64,000 nt of DNA from Microcoleus sp. FACHB-1515 (lineage in GTDB: Bacteria; Cyanobacteriota; Cyanobacteriia; Elainellales; Elainellaceae): contig NZ_JACJPO010000066.1 in assembly GCF_014696105.1 (NCBI RefSeq), positions 310,001-374,000 of the forward strand. Reading direction: 5' to 3'. Below the pieces are notes generated by a model, which saw only the letters and a list, made by a program, of their open reading frames with translations, did no database searches and was not told the origin of the DNA. Positions 46,133-56,378 of the stretch are shown piece after piece. A program made the translations under genes and the position numbers. Positions within the stretch are counted from its first letter, which is position 1. Every line of letters starts with the position of its first letter.

Positions 46133-47080
46133 ATGTCAAGCTTTGACGCTCCAATTTACCCCACTGACGATTCGCGACGGGTGAGCAGCGCGAGTCAGCC
46201 TGTCTTGCGGTTAGCGCCTGCTCCCGCCGCTCCGCCCGAATTCGCCGTTCGCTTTTGGGGCGTGCGCGGCAGCGTTCCTTCTCCAAGTCAAGCGACGATG
46301 CGCTATGGCGGCAACACAGCTTGCGTTGAACTGCGGGTCGGCGGCAAACGCTTAATCTTCGATGCCGGGACGGGTCTGCGTGTCCTAGGCGAGCATTTGG
46401 TGCAAGAGCAAAAGCCGATCGAAGCTCACCTATTCTTTACGCACACGCACTGGGATCGGATTCAAGGATTTCCGTTTTTCGTTCCAGCCTTTATGGAAGG
46501 CAACTGCTTTCACATCTACGGTGCAGCCAGCCTCAACAACGCTTCCATCAAGCAGCGGCTCTATGAGCAAATGCTGAGGCCAAATTTTCCAGTGCCGCTT
46601 CAGGCAATGCGATCGAACCTGAAATTTCACGATATCGCTCCGGGCAGCACGATCGCGATCGAAGATGTCGAAATTGAAACGGTTTTGCTCAACCGCCACA
46701 GTCGTGCCTTGGGCTATCGCGTCACCTGGAATCGCTGCACCGTCGTTTACGCTACCGATGCGGATTTGCACGATCCCCACGACCCGACGTTCTTGCACTT
46801 CGCCCAAGATGCCGATCTGCTGATTTTTGATACGGCATTTGCCAATCACGCCTATTTCGATCCGTGCGCGGCTGCCGAAACGCGCAATCCCGACACTTGG
46901 CGAGCCTGCGTCGATTTGGCGATCGAAGCGAAAGTTAAGCAGATGGTGATGTTTCATCACGACCCGACGCACGAAGACGATTTTCTCGATCAGATTGAGA
47001 CGGAAGTGCAAGCCATTTATGCGAATGCACAGTTGGCTCGCGAAGGTATGGTGCTGAATTTGCCAGTGGGCGATCGCTAA
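46133..47080 (+). CDS. MBL-fold metallo-hydrolase
   Basis: 315 residues from the ATG at 46133. After a disordered start, the metallo-beta-lactamase fold appears: FWGVRGSVPSPSQATMRYGG, TPCVEL-like NTACVELRVGGK, the metal motif THTHWDRIQGFPFF, later HSRALGYRVTW, TDADLHDP and FHHDPTHEDDF. This looks like the RNase Z/PhnP-type phosphodiesterase subgroup common in cyanobacteria. The metal-dependent hydrolase role is clear; the substrate is not. Confidence 0.88.
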   Translation: MSSFDAPIYPTDDSRRVSSASQPVLRLAPAPAAPPEFAVRFWGVRGSVPSPSQATMRYGGNTACVELRVGGKRLIFDAGTGLRVLGEHLVQEQKPIEAHLFFTHTHWDRIQGFPFFVPAFMEGNCFHIYGAASLNNASIKQRLYEQMLRPNFPVPLQAMRSNLKFHDIAPGSTIAIEDVEIETVLLNRHSRALGYRVTWNRCTVVYATDADLHDPHDPTFLHFAQDADLLIFDTAFANHAYFDPCAAAETRNPDTWRACVDLAIEAKVKQMVMFHHDPTHEDDFLDQIETEVQAIYANAQLAREGMVLNLPVGDR

Positions 47081-47117
47081 ATTCTTGCTAGGAAATTCTG
47101 TGCGGGCTAAGTTGGAG

Positions 47118-47489
47118 CTAAGACTGGTTCACCCGATCCGAAGCCGTCACGAAAAATTCGTAGGCCATCATCACAAACGGAAACAAAATTCCACCAATAC
47201 CCAGCCAGCCGCCAATCTGCCCCAGCCGCATTCGCGAATTACGTTTAGCGCGATCGCTGCCGTCGTCTAAATCGGCGAGTCCCAGCAGCCGAGAGCTGAC
47301 GGCCACCAGAAACGCGCCAATCACACCGAGCGGCACACTAATCCAAAACCAAGTGTTCAGGCGGGCGTTGGGTTCGATCAAACCCATGCGTGGAAACAAA
47401 ACAAAGCAGGCAAATTCGATCACCAGCCAAATGCCCAAGCTTGTCAGAAAATCGCGCTTTGTCAGTTCATCAGCCGCAGACCTACGCAT
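47118..47489 (-). CDS. Small polytopic membrane protein downstream of phytol kinase
   Basis: 123 residues with three hydrophobic segments (about 14-32, 46-66, 90-110). The loop ARLNTWFWISVPLGVIG and LGQIGGWLGIGGILFP repeat motif are suggestive of a conserved but unnamed cyanobacterial protein. It lies 37 bp downstream of the phytol kinase gene on the same strand and is likely in its operon. Confidence 0.65.
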   Translation of the reverse strand: MRRSAADELTKRDFLTSLGIWLVIEFACFVLFPRMGLIEPNARLNTWFWISVPLGVIGAFLVAVSSRLLGLADLDDGSDRAKRNSRMRLGQIGGWLGIGGILFPFVMMAYEFFVTASDRVNQS

Positions 47490-47526
47490 AGTTTCCGGTA
47501 GATAGAGAGGGTAGAAAACTTTTATC

Positions 47527-48225
47527 CTATCCTAGCCACAGCCGATCGAGCACAAACGCGATCGCCGCACTGCCGATCGGCACAGTGAGATTGTCTACGC
47601 CATACTTTGAGCAAGCTTCGAGTAAGGTAGCAATGATTGCGATCGGAATTGGAATCAGCCAGGTCGCTGGACTATTCCCCTGAAGCCCGAAAAAAATTAG
47701 ACCGCTCATCGTGTAGCTCACCAAGGCCATCGCGATCGAGCCTTCCCAGCTTTTTTGCTCGTCCCACAGCTTGTAGCGGTGCTTGCCGAAGCGCTGCCCG
47801 ACGATCGCCGCTAGTCCATCCCCCCAGGTCATCACCAGCAGACCCAACGCGGCATATTGCGGGCGATCGATCGACCAGAACCAAGCAATCAACACGCCAA
47901 AGCTAATCGCATAAAAGAAAGTACCGTAGCTTTTGCGTCCCACGCTGTTGACGCTCCGCAAAATGGTGAATCGGTAGGAGAGCAAGGCGATCGCACTTGC
48001 TAAAAGCGAGGCAATCACGCCCAGCCACAGCGGAATGTGCAGCCACCAAGCCAGCAAAATCACATTGCCAACGCCGATGTGAACAACTTTGCGGACAATT
48101 TCCGGTTCTGCTTTGACAAAGCGATCGAGACCTTCAGCCGCCAGCACGATCGCACCAAGCCACAAGGCAACAATGCCAATTTGCTGCCAAAGCGCAAAGG
48201 TCAATTCAGGCCAAGCTGCCGTCAC
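47527..48225 (-). CDS. VTE5-type phytol/polyprenol kinase
   Basis: 232 residues with seven hydrophobic segments. EIVRKVVHIGVGNVILLAWW, the CTP-binding-like TWGDGLAAIVGQRFGKHRY and KSWEGSIAMALVSY match the dolichol/phytol kinase family. In cyanobacteria and plastids VTE5 phosphorylates phytol released from chlorophyll, feeding tocopherol synthesis. Acts in the membrane. Complete. Confidence 0.88.
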   Translation of the reverse strand: MTAAWPELTFALWQQIGIVALWLGAIVLAAEGLDRFVKAEPEIVRKVVHIGVGNVILLAWWLHIPLWLGVIASLLASAIALLSYRFTILRSVNSVGRKSYGTFFYAISFGVLIAWFWSIDRPQYAALGLLVMTWGDGLAAIVGQRFGKHRYKLWDEQKSWEGSIAMALVSYTMSGLIFFGLQGNSPATWLIPIPIAIIATLLEACSKYGVDNLTVPIGSAAIAFVLDRLWLG

Positions 48226-48447
48226 GATCGCACCATTTCCAACGTTAATTTTCTTTCACTCTACTGGATTTTTCGAGTGCTCGGAGTGCGGTATGCCTGA
48301 CTTTCATTCGGATCGATTCCTCCGGACAGCGCTTTGCGGCCAGCAAAGCTGATCCAGGACGGATTGCCCATTGACTTGAGTTGCACCAGCGGATGTGGTG
48401 GAATAATTGTAAAGGAATGTTGTTTAGCGCACGTAGGTGAAATCGAT

Positions 48448-48783
48448 ATGGCTGAAATTCAATTCGCGAGAGGCGTCACCGAAGATACGATTCCGGATGT
48501 GCGCTTGACGCGAGCAAAAGATGGCAGCAATGGGACAGCAACGTTTTTGTTCGAGTATCCAAAAGCGCTTGCCAACGATAGCACCGACGACATCACGGGC
48601 ATGTACATGATCGACGAGGAAGGCGAAATCACCACTAGAGAAGTCAAGGCCAAATTCATCAACGGTCAGCCTGCCGCCCTCGAAGCGACCTACATCATGC
48701 GTAGTCCGCAAGAGTGGGATCGCTTCATGCGCTTTATGGATCGCTACGCTGAAGAAAACGACCTTGGCTTCAAAAAGTCCTGA
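48448..48783 (+). CDS. psb28: Photosystem II assembly factor Psb28
   Basis: 111 residues from the ATG at 48448, preceded by AGGTGA; an upstream open extension (from 48334) is not supported. [31 protein letters not shown] and [13 protein letters not shown] are the Psb28 signature. Psb28 binds CP47 transiently on the cytosolic face during photosystem II assembly and also affects chlorophyll synthesis. Its stop overlaps the moaB start in TGATG, so the two genes are translationally coupled. Confidence 0.95.
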   Translation: MAEIQFARGVTEDTIPDVRLTRAKDGSNGTATFLFEYPKALANDSTDDITGMYMIDEEGEITTREVKAKFINGQPAALEATYIMRSPQEWDRFMRFMDRYAEENDLGFKKS

Positions 48784-49286
48784 TGGCGCTTCCGCATCCA
48801 GATCGGGAAGCGACGATCGTGCGATGTGCGATCGTGACCGTCAGCGATACGCGCACAGCGGAAACCGATCGCAGCGGCCAACTGATTCGTCAACTGCTTG
48901 AAGCAGAAGGACACGCGATCGGTTTCTATCACATTCTGCCGGATGAATATGACCAGATTGGCGATCTGCTGCAAACGCTGGGTCAGCGACTCGATCTAGA
49001 TGCGATCGTTTTCAACGGCGGCACAGGAATTGCACCGCGAGATACAACTTACGACGCGATCGAGCAGCTTTTAGAAAAAATCCTTCCTGGTTTTGGCGAA
49101 CTGTTTCGCGCCCTGAGCTTTGAAGAAATTGGGTCGCGAGCGATGGCGTCGCGGGCGGTGGCAGGCGTGTATGCAGGCAAGCTGATCTTTTCGCTGCCGG
49201 GATCTTCTAATGCCGTTAAGCTGGCGATGGAGCGATTGATTTTGCCGGAACTGGTGCATCTGGTCAGCCAGATTCAAGGCCAGTAG
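48783..49286 (+). CDS. moaB: Molybdenum cofactor biosynthesis protein MoaB
   Basis: 167 residues, MogA/MoaB family. Key residues: [56 protein letters not shown] and [17 protein letters not shown]. The family adenylates or prepares molybdopterin for molybdenum insertion. It overlaps psb28 by one base, an unusual pairing that could reflect local operon assembly rather than function. Confidence 0.93.
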   Translation: MALPHPDREATIVRCAIVTVSDTRTAETDRSGQLIRQLLEAEGHAIGFYHILPDEYDQIGDLLQTLGQRLDLDAIVFNGGTGIAPRDTTYDAIEQLLEKILPGFGELFRALSFEEIGSRAMASRAVAGVYAGKLIFSLPGSSNAVKLAMERLILPELVHLVSQIQGQ

Positions 49287-49342
49287 GCTTGTGCCCAATT
49301 TGGCCGATCGCGAAAATTAAGTTCGGGTCGTCAGCCATGAAG

Positions 49343-49402
49343 TTCCTTTGAGCGATCGCAACGGCAGCTTAAACTCGTCGCGATCGCTTCGGTTCAAAGG
49401 AA
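49343..49402. repeat. Inverted repeat at the 3' side of tRNA-Met
   Basis: TTCCTTTGA (49343-49351) and TCAAAGGAA (49394-49402) are perfect complements, with a GCGATCGC near each arm that can pair as well. It lies 7 bp past the 3' end of the minus-strand tRNA and may help processing or termination. Confidence 0.6.
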
Positions 49403-49408
49403 TGAAAG

Positions 49409-49481
49409 TGCGCCGTGCTGGAATCGAACCAGCCTGAAGGCGAATTATGAGTTCGCTACCTCCCCAATCGGTCAACGGCGC
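49409..49481 (-). tRNA. tRNA-Met (anticodon CAT)
   Basis: 73 nt, all four stems fold: acceptor GCGCCGT/ACGGCGC with discriminator A, D arm ACC/GGT, anticodon arm GCGAA-CTCATAA-TTCGC, T arm GCTGG-TTCGATT-CCAGC. The 3' CCA is not encoded. CAT can also be tRNA-Ile (lysidine-modified) or initiator; absence of the initiator-type C1-A72 mismatch favours elongator Met. Confidence 0.93.
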
Positions 49482-49720
49482 AAATGTTGCCGATGTAGAT
49501 TGCTCCACATCAATAGCGTAGCGGCTGAATCACGATTTTGAGAATATGATGAGCGAAAATAATTGTGTTGAATAGTTTGGCAGGTAGGTCGATCGCTTGA
49601 ACTTTGTTTGAATTGCTGCTGAGCGATCGACATTTCGCGCTATGGTGATTGGTCAATTGCCAACCTTGTCAGGCTTTGGCGAGGACTGCTAACTTTAAAT
49701 TCTTCATTCTTTAGCTTGCT

Positions 49721-50404
49721 ATGAAAGTCAACTCAACGCTCGCGCTCACTTTGGTATTGCTGACGGCGATGGTCGGAGCCGGAGTCGTCAGCGCAGCGTG
49801 GGGATATGCGGTCGGCGGTGAAGCGCTCAAAGGCGTCACGCAGCCGAATGGCCGAGTGGGACACAATTTAGCCGGACGCGACACGCCGCAGCGCCAGCCG
49901 ATCGCCCTGCTCAAGGAAACAGATATCTTGCGGAGTGTGCGGGCGCAGATGTCAGGAGATGCCGAGCCAGAGCCGGATCGAAGCAGCAGCGAGCAGAACA
50001 AAGCGGCGATCGAAGTGGCGACGAATCCTGCTGCCGAGCCGTCTGCTGCTCCGACGGCTGGCTTTCCGCTCATGAGCCAAACAGAAGGCGTGACGCTGGC
50101 CGTGCAATCGACTCGCGAAGAAAACGGCTACCTGCTGCTTAACGTCAGCCTGCAAAATAGCAGTTCCAAAGCCGTGCAGTTTCTCTACAGCTTCATGAAC
50201 GTCACGGACGACCAAGGCCGCGCTTTTAGTGCAAACACTGAGGGACTGCCCGGACAGTTGCCGTCCAATAGCGAATCGTTTACGGGAACGGTGAGCATCC
50301 CAACGGCACTGCTGGGCGATGCCAAGTCGTTGTCGTTGACGCTGACCGACTATCCCAATCAGCAGCTTCAGCTTCAAGTCACCAACATTCCGATCGCGAG
50401 GTGA
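49721..50404 (+). CDS. Exported or signal-anchored hypothetical protein
   Basis: 227 residues. N-terminal helix (about 5-25, LALTLVLLTAMVGAGVVSAA), a disordered Glu/Pro/Ala linker (80-115) and a C-terminal beta domain with GYLLLNVSLQNSSSKAVQFLY, reminiscent of DUF4352-type immunoglobulin-like folds. Function unknown. Its stop overlaps a possible GTG start of the next gene. Confidence 0.7.
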   Translation: MKVNSTLALTLVLLTAMVGAGVVSAAWGYAVGGEALKGVTQPNGRVGHNLAGRDTPQRQPIALLKETDILRSVRAQMSGDAEPEPDRSSSEQNKAAIEVATNPAAEPSAAPTAGFPLMSQTEGVTLAVQSTREENGYLLLNVSLQNSSSKAVQFLYSFMNVTDDQGRAFSANTEGLPGQLPSNSESFTGTVSIPTALLGDAKSLSLTLTDYPNQQLQLQVTNIPIAR

Positions 50405-50427
50405 TCTTCCTTTTTGGCTTTTCGCGC

Positions 50428-51831
50428 ATGTTTCCTTTTTTGGCCGCTGCTCCGGCTGCAACACTTCCGACTCAAGCCGTTTTGACGCGCATATTAGCCG
50501 TTCTGCTGCTGATTGCGATCAACGCTTTTTTTGTCACTGCGGAATTTTCGATCGTGTCTGTCCGCCAATCGCGGATCAATCAGCTTGCCGCCGAAGGCGA
50601 TTTGCAGGCGAGTACTGTGCAGTCGCTTCAGCAGGGAATCGATCGCTTGCTTTCTACGACGCAGCTTGGCATCACGCTGTCGAGCTTAGCACTAGGCTGG
50701 ATCGGTGAAAGTACGATGGCGGTTGTGCTTTCATCCTGGCTGGCTCAACTGCCGCTGCCGCCTAACGTGACGCAAATGCTGTCGCACTCTTTGTCTGTGC
50801 CGATCGCGTTCATTACGCTGGCCTACCTGCAAATTGTGCTGGGTGAACTGTGTCCCAAATCGGTTGCGCTCTTGTATCCCGAACAGCTTGCGCGAATTTT
50901 AGCGGAGCCAAGCTTGGCGATCGCTCGTCTGTTTAATCCGTTTATCTGGGTGTTGAATCAATCGACGCGCTGGCTGTTGCGCTTGGTGGGCGTGCAGTAC
51001 ACGGGTCAGGGCTGGTATAACCGCGTCACGCCAGAAGAACTGCAACTCATCATCAGCAACTCGACTGAGTCACCAGGACTGGAAGCCGAGGAGCGCGAAC
51101 TGCTCAGCAACGTGCTGGAATTTTCGGAAGTCAGCGTCAGTGAAGTGATGACGCCGCGCACCAATATTGTCGGAATCGATCGCGATGCCACGTTTCAAAC
51201 CTTGCTGACTGAAGTGGCCGATTCGGGTCATTCACGGTTTCCGGTGATCGGGGAATCGCTTGATGACGTGGTGGGAATTATCTATTTTAAGGAACTGGCC
51301 GAACCGCTTGCCAAAGGCGAACTTCGGCCAGAAACGGCGATCGCGCCTTACATGCGTCCGGCTCAGTTTGTGCCGGAATATGTGCCGCTGAAGGAATTGC
51401 TGCAACTGATGCAGCAGTCGGGTCAGGCGATGATGCTGGTTGTTGATGAGTTTGGCGGCACGGCAGGCTTGATTACGATCGAAGACTTGATCGTTGAGAT
51501 TATTGGTGAGACGCACGAACCCGAAGATCTAGAAGATGCCGATGTGCAGCGACTTGATTTGCAAACTTACCTGGTGCAGGCACAGCTTGATCTCGATGAA
51601 GTCAACGAGCAGCTAAAAATCAATCTGCCAACTTCAGAAGACTACCAGACGATCGGCGGATTTCTCATCTATAAACTCCAAAAAATTCCGGCTGTGGGCG
51701 AACAGTTTCAGTACGGCAATTTAGACTTTACCGTTGTTTCAATGGAAGGGCCACGCCTGCACCAAATTCAAATTCATCGCCGCCAATCGATCGAAGAATC
51801 TGCCCGTTCTGCGATCGAAGAATCGCAATAG
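50428..51831 (+). CDS. HlyC/CorC (CNNM-type) hemolysin family membrane protein
   Basis: 467 residues from the ATG at 50428; a GTG at 50401, overlapping the preceding stop by 4 bp, is possible. The DUF21 membrane domain (NAFFVTAEFSIVSVRQSRI, LGITLSSLALGWIGE) is followed by two CBS domains (VMTPRTNIVGIDRDATF, VVGIIYFKEL, MLVVDEFGGTAGLITIEDL) and a CorC/HlyC C-terminal domain. The family transports or senses Mg2+ and related cations; it is not a hemolysin in practice. Confidence 0.93.
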   Translation: MFPFLAAAPAATLPTQAVLTRILAVLLLIAINAFFVTAEFSIVSVRQSRINQLAAEGDLQASTVQSLQQGIDRLLSTTQLGITLSSLALGWIGESTMAVVLSSWLAQLPLPPNVTQMLSHSLSVPIAFITLAYLQIVLGELCPKSVALLYPEQLARILAEPSLAIARLFNPFIWVLNQSTRWLLRLVGVQYTGQGWYNRVTPEELQLIISNSTESPGLEAEERELLSNVLEFSEVSVSEVMTPRTNIVGIDRDATFQTLLTEVADSGHSRFPVIGESLDDVVGIIYFKELAEPLAKGELRPETAIAPYMRPAQFVPEYVPLKELLQLMQQSGQAMMLVVDEFGGTAGLITIEDLIVEIIGETHEPEDLEDADVQRLDLQTYLVQAQLDLDEVNEQLKINLPTSEDYQTIGGFLIYKLQKIPAVGEQFQYGNLDFTVVSMEGPRLHQIQIHRRQSIEESARSAIEESQ

Positions 51832-52072
51832 TCGCCCGTCAATTTGAACTTGTCGCCGAGCGCGATCAAATTTTATTCCAACGACGAAAAGCTGAGACAT
51901 TACGGCATCATTGCCGCCCAAATTTTGTGATGGCTGCCAGATGCTCGCTTTGAGATGGTTGACGACGATTTGGCAGAGAGAGAGTGAAATGCCCGTTCGT
52001 GCGTCGATTCGCGTCGATTCGGCCTCCCTTGCCATTAAAATATGTGAAGGAACACAAAGCAGGAACGCTTGA

Positions 52073-53542
52073 ATGAAAGTTGCGATCGTTGGGGCAGGAT
52101 TGGCCGGATTAGCCGCTGCGGTGGAATTGGCCGATGCGGGTCATCAAGTTGAGATGTTTGAAGCGCGATCGTTTGTCGGCGGCAAGGTCGGCAGTTGGGT
52201 CGATGCCGACGGCAATCACATCGAAATGGGTCTGCATGTCTTCTTCAACAACTACTACAACCTGTTTGCCCTGTTGCGGCGCGTTGGCGCGTTTGATGGT
52301 CTGCTGCCCAAAGAACACGTCCACACCTTCGTCAACAAAGACGGCGAAATTGGCAAGCTCGACTTTCGCTTTTTGCTGGGTGCGCCGTTTCACGGGCTGA
52401 AGGCATTTTTCACAACCGAACAGCTTACCGTGATCGACAAGGTGAAAAACGCGATCGCTCTGGGCACAAGTCCGATCGTACCCGGACTGGTCAGCTACGA
52501 CGTGGCGATGAAGTGGATTCGATCGCTCGATCGCGTCAGCTTTGCCGATTGGTTTCGCAGTCACGGCGGCTCGCAAAACAGCCTCGATCGCATGTGGAAT
52601 CCGATCGCGCTGGCGCTGGGATTCATCGACACCGAGCAAATTTCGGCTCGCTGTATGCTGACGATCTTCATGATGTTCGCCTCGAAAACTGAGGCATCCC
52701 GCCTGAACATGCTGGCCGGATCGCCCGATGAGTTTTTGAGCAAGCCGATCGTCCGGTTCATTGAAGAACGAGGCGCAAAGGTTCATACTCGCCGTCAAAC
52801 GCGCCGGATTGAGTTTGTGGAAAAGGACGGTCAGATCACGGTGACGGGCTTAGTGGTGGCAGATGGCGATCGCGAAGAAACGATCACGGCTGATGCCTAC
52901 CTCGCCGCCTGTGACGTGCCCGGAATTCAGCGACTTCTGCCGTCCGAGTGGCGCAGCATCAAGGAATTTGACAATATCTATAAGCTCGAAGCCGTTCCAG
53001 TCGTGACTGTGCAGTTGCGCTTTGACGGCTGGGTGACGGAAATGCAGAACGAGGCAGAGCGCAAACAGCTAGACCATGCAGCCGGACTCGATAATCTGCT
53101 TTATAGCGCCGATGCAGACTTCTCCTGCTTTGCCGATCTCGCCTTGACTAGCCCGAAAGACTACTACCGCGAAGGGCAAGGCTCGCTGATGCAGGTGGTT
53201 TTGACTCCGGGCGATCCGTTCATCCGCATGAGCAACGAGGAAATCGTTGAACACGCCCTCAAGCAGCTTCACGATCTATTCCCCTCGTCTCGCGATCTCA
53301 CCGTCACCTGGTCGAACGTCGTCAAGCTTGCCCAGTCGCTCTACCGCGAAAATCCCGGCATGGATCTCTACCGTCCTTCGCAAAAAACCCCTGTCCCCAA
53401 CTTCTTCCTCGCCGGAAGCTACACCGCTCAGGACTACATCGACAGCATGGAAGGCGCAACCATCTCCGGCAAGCAAGCCGCCGCCGCCATTCTTGAACCC
53501 ACAGGCTATCAAGTCCAAGGGCAAGGACTGTTCCGCTACTAA
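52073..53542 (+). CDS. zds: 9,9'-di-cis-zeta-carotene desaturase
   Basis: 489 residues, flavin amine-oxidase fold. N-terminal dinucleotide site [20 protein letters not shown], then [20 protein letters not shown], and the C-terminal [20 protein letters not shown] are typical for CrtQ/ZDS. It introduces two double bonds into zeta-carotene to yield lycopene precursor with plant-type CrtP. ZDS is chosen over phytoene desaturase because of the [20 protein letters not shown] region. The SRPBCC gene follows at 27 bp, a gene pair seen in other cyanobacteria. Confidence 0.95.
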   Translation: MKVAIVGAGLAGLAAAVELADAGHQVEMFEARSFVGGKVGSWVDADGNHIEMGLHVFFNNYYNLFALLRRVGAFDGLLPKEHVHTFVNKDGEIGKLDFRFLLGAPFHGLKAFFTTEQLTVIDKVKNAIALGTSPIVPGLVSYDVAMKWIRSLDRVSFADWFRSHGGSQNSLDRMWNPIALALGFIDTEQISARCMLTIFMMFASKTEASRLNMLAGSPDEFLSKPIVRFIEERGAKVHTRRQTRRIEFVEKDGQITVTGLVVADGDREETITADAYLAACDVPGIQRLLPSEWRSIKEFDNIYKLEAVPVVTVQLRFDGWVTEMQNEAERKQLDHAAGLDNLLYSADADFSCFADLALTSPKDYYREGQGSLMQVVLTPGDPFIRMSNEEIVEHALKQLHDLFPSSRDLTVTWSNVVKLAQSLYRENPGMDLYRPSQKTPVPNFFLAGSYTAQDYIDSMEGATISGKQAAAAILEPTGYQVQGQGLFRY

Positions 53543-53569
53543 TTCCCAATTCCTAACTCCGAATTCCTC

Positions 53570-54010
53570 ATGTCCGACTGGCTCGAACACAGCGTTCAAA
53601 TTGAAGTTCCGGTTCCGATCGATCGCGTTTGGAATCTTTGGGCAGACCTGGAACAGATGCCCCGCTGGATGAAGTGGATTGATTCAGTCAAAGTGTTAGA
53701 AGAAGATCCATCTTTGTCGCGGTGGAAGCTGTCAACAGGCGGTTTAGATTTTAGCTGGCAGTCTCGCATTCTGAAGCAAGTTCAGCATCAAATTATTCAG
53801 TGGGAATCGGTGGACGGACTGCCGAATCGGGGCGCAATTCGCTTTTACGATCGCGGCACAAACGGCAGCATCGTCAAACTCACGGTTGGCTATCTTCCGC
53901 CTGGTTTCCTGCGTCGCCTGCTCGATAATTCGTTCATCCGACGCGGCGTGGAGTCTTCGCTGCAAGCCGATATGGAGCGATTTCGCGACTATGCAACGCA
54001 AGCGAATTGA
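53570..54010 (+). CDS. SRPBCC (START-like) family protein
   Basis: 146 residues. The helix-grip fold is shown by EHSVQIEVPVPIDRVWNLWA, the GLDFSWQSRIL strand and QADMERFRDYA end, typical of SRPBCC lipid-binding-like proteins. It probably binds a hydrophobic ligand. Co-transcribed with zds; a link to carotenoid handling is context inference only. Confidence 0.85.
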   Translation: MSDWLEHSVQIEVPVPIDRVWNLWADLEQMPRWMKWIDSVKVLEEDPSLSRWKLSTGGLDFSWQSRILKQVQHQIIQWESVDGLPNRGAIRFYDRGTNGSIVKLTVGYLPPGFLRRLLDNSFIRRGVESSLQADMERFRDYATQAN

Positions 54011-54012
54011 GT

Positions 54013-54879
54013 TTAGATTGTTGCAGGTTCGATCGCCAAAAACCGCCGCACGTGCTGAAGATAGGTATCCGGATCTTCCAACATTGGGAAATGCGAAGTT
54101 TTGGGCATCACGATATGTTCGACGATCGAATTCAACGCCGCTGCCTGCCGCCCCATCTCAGCCGGAATAATTTGATCGTACTGCCCTGAAATTAACAGCG
54201 TCGGCACTTGAAGCTGAGCGAATTCTTTGGGCATCACTTCAACCGCGCGTTCGCTAACCGCTGTGTAGATCGTGCCCATCGCAGCGTCGTAGTCGGCTAC
54301 TAGAAAATCTTCCAGGAATGCCTGACGATCGCGCTGGGGAATCGATCGATGCAAAAACCGCGCCATAAAAATTCGATCGACAAACGGAATCCGACTCAGC
54401 CACTTTGGACGAAACGCCACGACATAGCCGCCAAATTTGTAGAATGCTTTGAACGCTTTCTCGTCGTACTCAAAAATGCCGCTACAGGTAAGGATGGCGC
54501 GATCGACTCGTTCGGGATAAAGGTTGAGAAAAAATACCGCGATCGAACTTCCAGTTGAATGCGCGTTCAGCACAATTTTCTGAATTCCAAGCGCATCCAA
54601 CAGCAAGGCGAGATCTTCAGCGTAGGTTTCGAGTTCATAGCCGATCGCCTTGACTTCTTCGGGGATTGGTTTCGGGAGGGGCGATCGCCCAAAGCCGCGC
54701 AAATCGTACAGCAGACAGTCGAATTGCTGCTTGAGGGCTTGAGCGGTGCTTTCCCAGTAGCGGTCAGACCCACCCCAGCCGTGCATGAAGACCATGACGG
54801 GCTTTCCCGAAGGTTGCCCGCCGTCTGCTGTGACCCACTCGTAATAGTGGTCAACGCCGCGAATTGAAACGTAAGCCAT
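54013..54879 (-). CDS. Alpha/beta-hydrolase
   Basis: 288 residues from the ATG at 54879; an upstream extension to 54927 is less likely. Oxyanion motif MHGWGGSDRYW, nucleophile in NAHSTGSS (Ser in A-H-S-T-G), Asp in SGQYDQIIP and His in KTSHFPML give a full triad. Substrate unknown; esterase, thioesterase or haloalkane-type activities are possible. Its stop is 3 bp from the convergent SRPBCC stop. Confidence 0.88.
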   Translation of the reverse strand: MAYVSIRGVDHYYEWVTADGGQPSGKPVMVFMHGWGGSDRYWESTAQALKQQFDCLLYDLRGFGRSPLPKPIPEEVKAIGYELETYAEDLALLLDALGIQKIVLNAHSTGSSIAVFFLNLYPERVDRAILTCSGIFEYDEKAFKAFYKFGGYVVAFRPKWLSRIPFVDRIFMARFLHRSIPQRDRQAFLEDFLVADYDAAMGTIYTAVSERAVEVMPKEFAQLQVPTLLISGQYDQIIPAEMGRQAAALNSIVEHIVMPKTSHFPMLEDPDTYLQHVRRFLAIEPATI

Positions 54880-54919
54880 GAATGCGATCGAACTTTGGTT
54901 TGCTACCCGATGAATTTTG

Positions 54920-55013
54920 CCCCTCATCCCCTAGCCCCTTCTCCCAAGATGGGAGAAGGGGAGCCGGATCTCAAAGTCCCTCTCCCTTGGGGAGAGGGAT
55001 TTAGGGTGAGGGC
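54920..55013. repeat. Dispersed double-hairpin repeat (CCCTCATCCC family)
   Basis: Outer arms CCCTCATCCCCTAGCCC and GGGATTTAGGGTGAGGG enclose two inner hairpins: CCCCTTCTCCC/GGGAGAAGGGG and CCCTCTCCC/GGGAGAGGG. This composite element is common as an intergenic dispersed repeat in cyanobacteria and other bacteria. It lies between the alpha/beta-hydrolase start and the clpX stop. Confidence 0.9.
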
Positions 55014-55028
55014 AGACAAAACTCGCAA

Positions 55029-56369
55029 CTAAGCAGATTCCGGTTTGGGAATCGAAGATGGGTGGAGGAGCAGTTCGGCAGTCGATCGCTTCTCGACCAT
55101 TTCTCGCGTGATCGTGCAGCGCGTCACGTCCTTGCGCGACGGCAGTTCGTACATCACATCGAGCATCAGTTCTTCGACGATGCCTCGGAGAGCGCGAGCG
55201 CCAGTTTTGCGACGGTAGGCTTCTTTGGCGATCGCCCGCACTGCATCCGGCTTAAACTCCAGATGCACATTGTCCATCTTCAGCAGTTTTTGATACTGCT
55301 TGACGAGGGCGTTGCGCGGTTCGGTGAGAATTTCCGCCAGAGCGTCTTCATCGAGCGGATCAACGACGGCCACGACGGGGACGCGACCGATGAATTCGGG
55401 GATCATGCCGAACTTGACGAGATCGTCGGGTTCAAGGTGCTTCAGTACGTCGGCGGCGCGTTTTTCCTTCGGCTGATTTTCTCCGGGCTGGATGAAGCCC
55501 ATTGATTTTTTGCCGATGCGCTGCTCGACGGATTTATCGAGTCCGACGAATGCGCCGCCGCAGATGAATAGGATGTTGCTGGTGTCGATTTGGATGCAGT
55601 CTTGGTAGGGATGCTTGCGTCCGCCTTGCGGGGGGACATTGGCGATCGTCCCCTCTAACATCTTCAGTAACGCCTGCTGTACGCCTTCACCCGAAACATC
55701 GCGAGTAATCGAGGGGTTTTCGCTCTTGCGGGCGATCTTGTCGATTTCATCAATGTAGATGATGCCGCGCTGGGCTTCTTCCACGTCGAGATCCGCGACT
55801 TGCAGGAGGCGCAAGAGAATATTTTCGACATCTTCCCCGACGTAGCCTGCTTCAGTCAGCGTCGTGGCATCCGCAACGGCAAACGGGACATCGAGCATTT
55901 CAGCCAGGGTTTGCGCCAGCAGGGTTTTGCCGCATCCGGTGGGACCGATTAGCAGAATGTTGGACTTTTGCAGTTCCACACTGTCGTCGAGCTTGCCGTT
56001 GCCTTTGCCCTGAAGGAAGCTCAGCCGCTTGTAGTGGTTGTAGACCGCGACGGACAGCACCTTTTTGGCTTCATCCTGGCCGATGACGTGTTCATCGAGG
56101 TGCTTTTTGATTTCGCGGGGTTTGGGGATTTGGTTGAGCGAGAGGGCGGGCGATCGCGCTGGACGCTGTTTTTCCGGCTGCTGTTCGCGGCGAGGGGACG
56201 GCTGAGGAACGGCAGCGCTTGAGTCAAACAACTCCTCATCCAAGATTTCGTTGCACAAGTCAACGCATTCGTCGCAAATGTAAACGCCTGGGCCAGCAAT
56301 TAGCTTACGAACTTGCTCCTGAGACTTACCACAAAAAGAACACTTGAGATGGGAGTCGTACTTTGACAT
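55029..56369 (-). CDS. clpX: ATP-dependent Clp protease ATP-binding subunit ClpX
   Basis: 446 residues, complete. An N-terminal C4 zinc finger ([19 protein letters not shown], then CDECVDLC) binds adaptors; the AAA+ core has Walker [13 protein letters not shown], Walker [10 protein letters not shown], the pore loop GYVGEDVEN and sensor region [12 protein letters not shown]. ClpX unfolds tagged substrates for ClpP. It lies 9 bp downstream of clpP and forms the operon tig-clpP-clpX or at least clpP-clpX. Confidence 0.98.
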   Translation of the reverse strand: MSKYDSHLKCSFCGKSQEQVRKLIAGPGVYICDECVDLCNEILDEELFDSSAAVPQPSPRREQQPEKQRPARSPALSLNQIPKPREIKKHLDEHVIGQDEAKKVLSVAVYNHYKRLSFLQGKGNGKLDDSVELQKSNILLIGPTGCGKTLLAQTLAEMLDVPFAVADATTLTEAGYVGEDVENILLRLLQVADLDVEEAQRGIIYIDEIDKIARKSENPSITRDVSGEGVQQALLKMLEGTIANVPPQGGRKHPYQDCIQIDTSNILFICGGAFVGLDKSVEQRIGKKSMGFIQPGENQPKEKRAADVLKHLEPDDLVKFGMIPEFIGRVPVVAVVDPLDEDALAEILTEPRNALVKQYQKLLKMDNVHLEFKPDAVRAIAKEAYRRKTGARALRGIVEELMLDVMYELPSRKDVTRCTITREMVEKRSTAELLLHPSSIPKPESA

Positions 56370-56378
56370 AGTTGCCCC

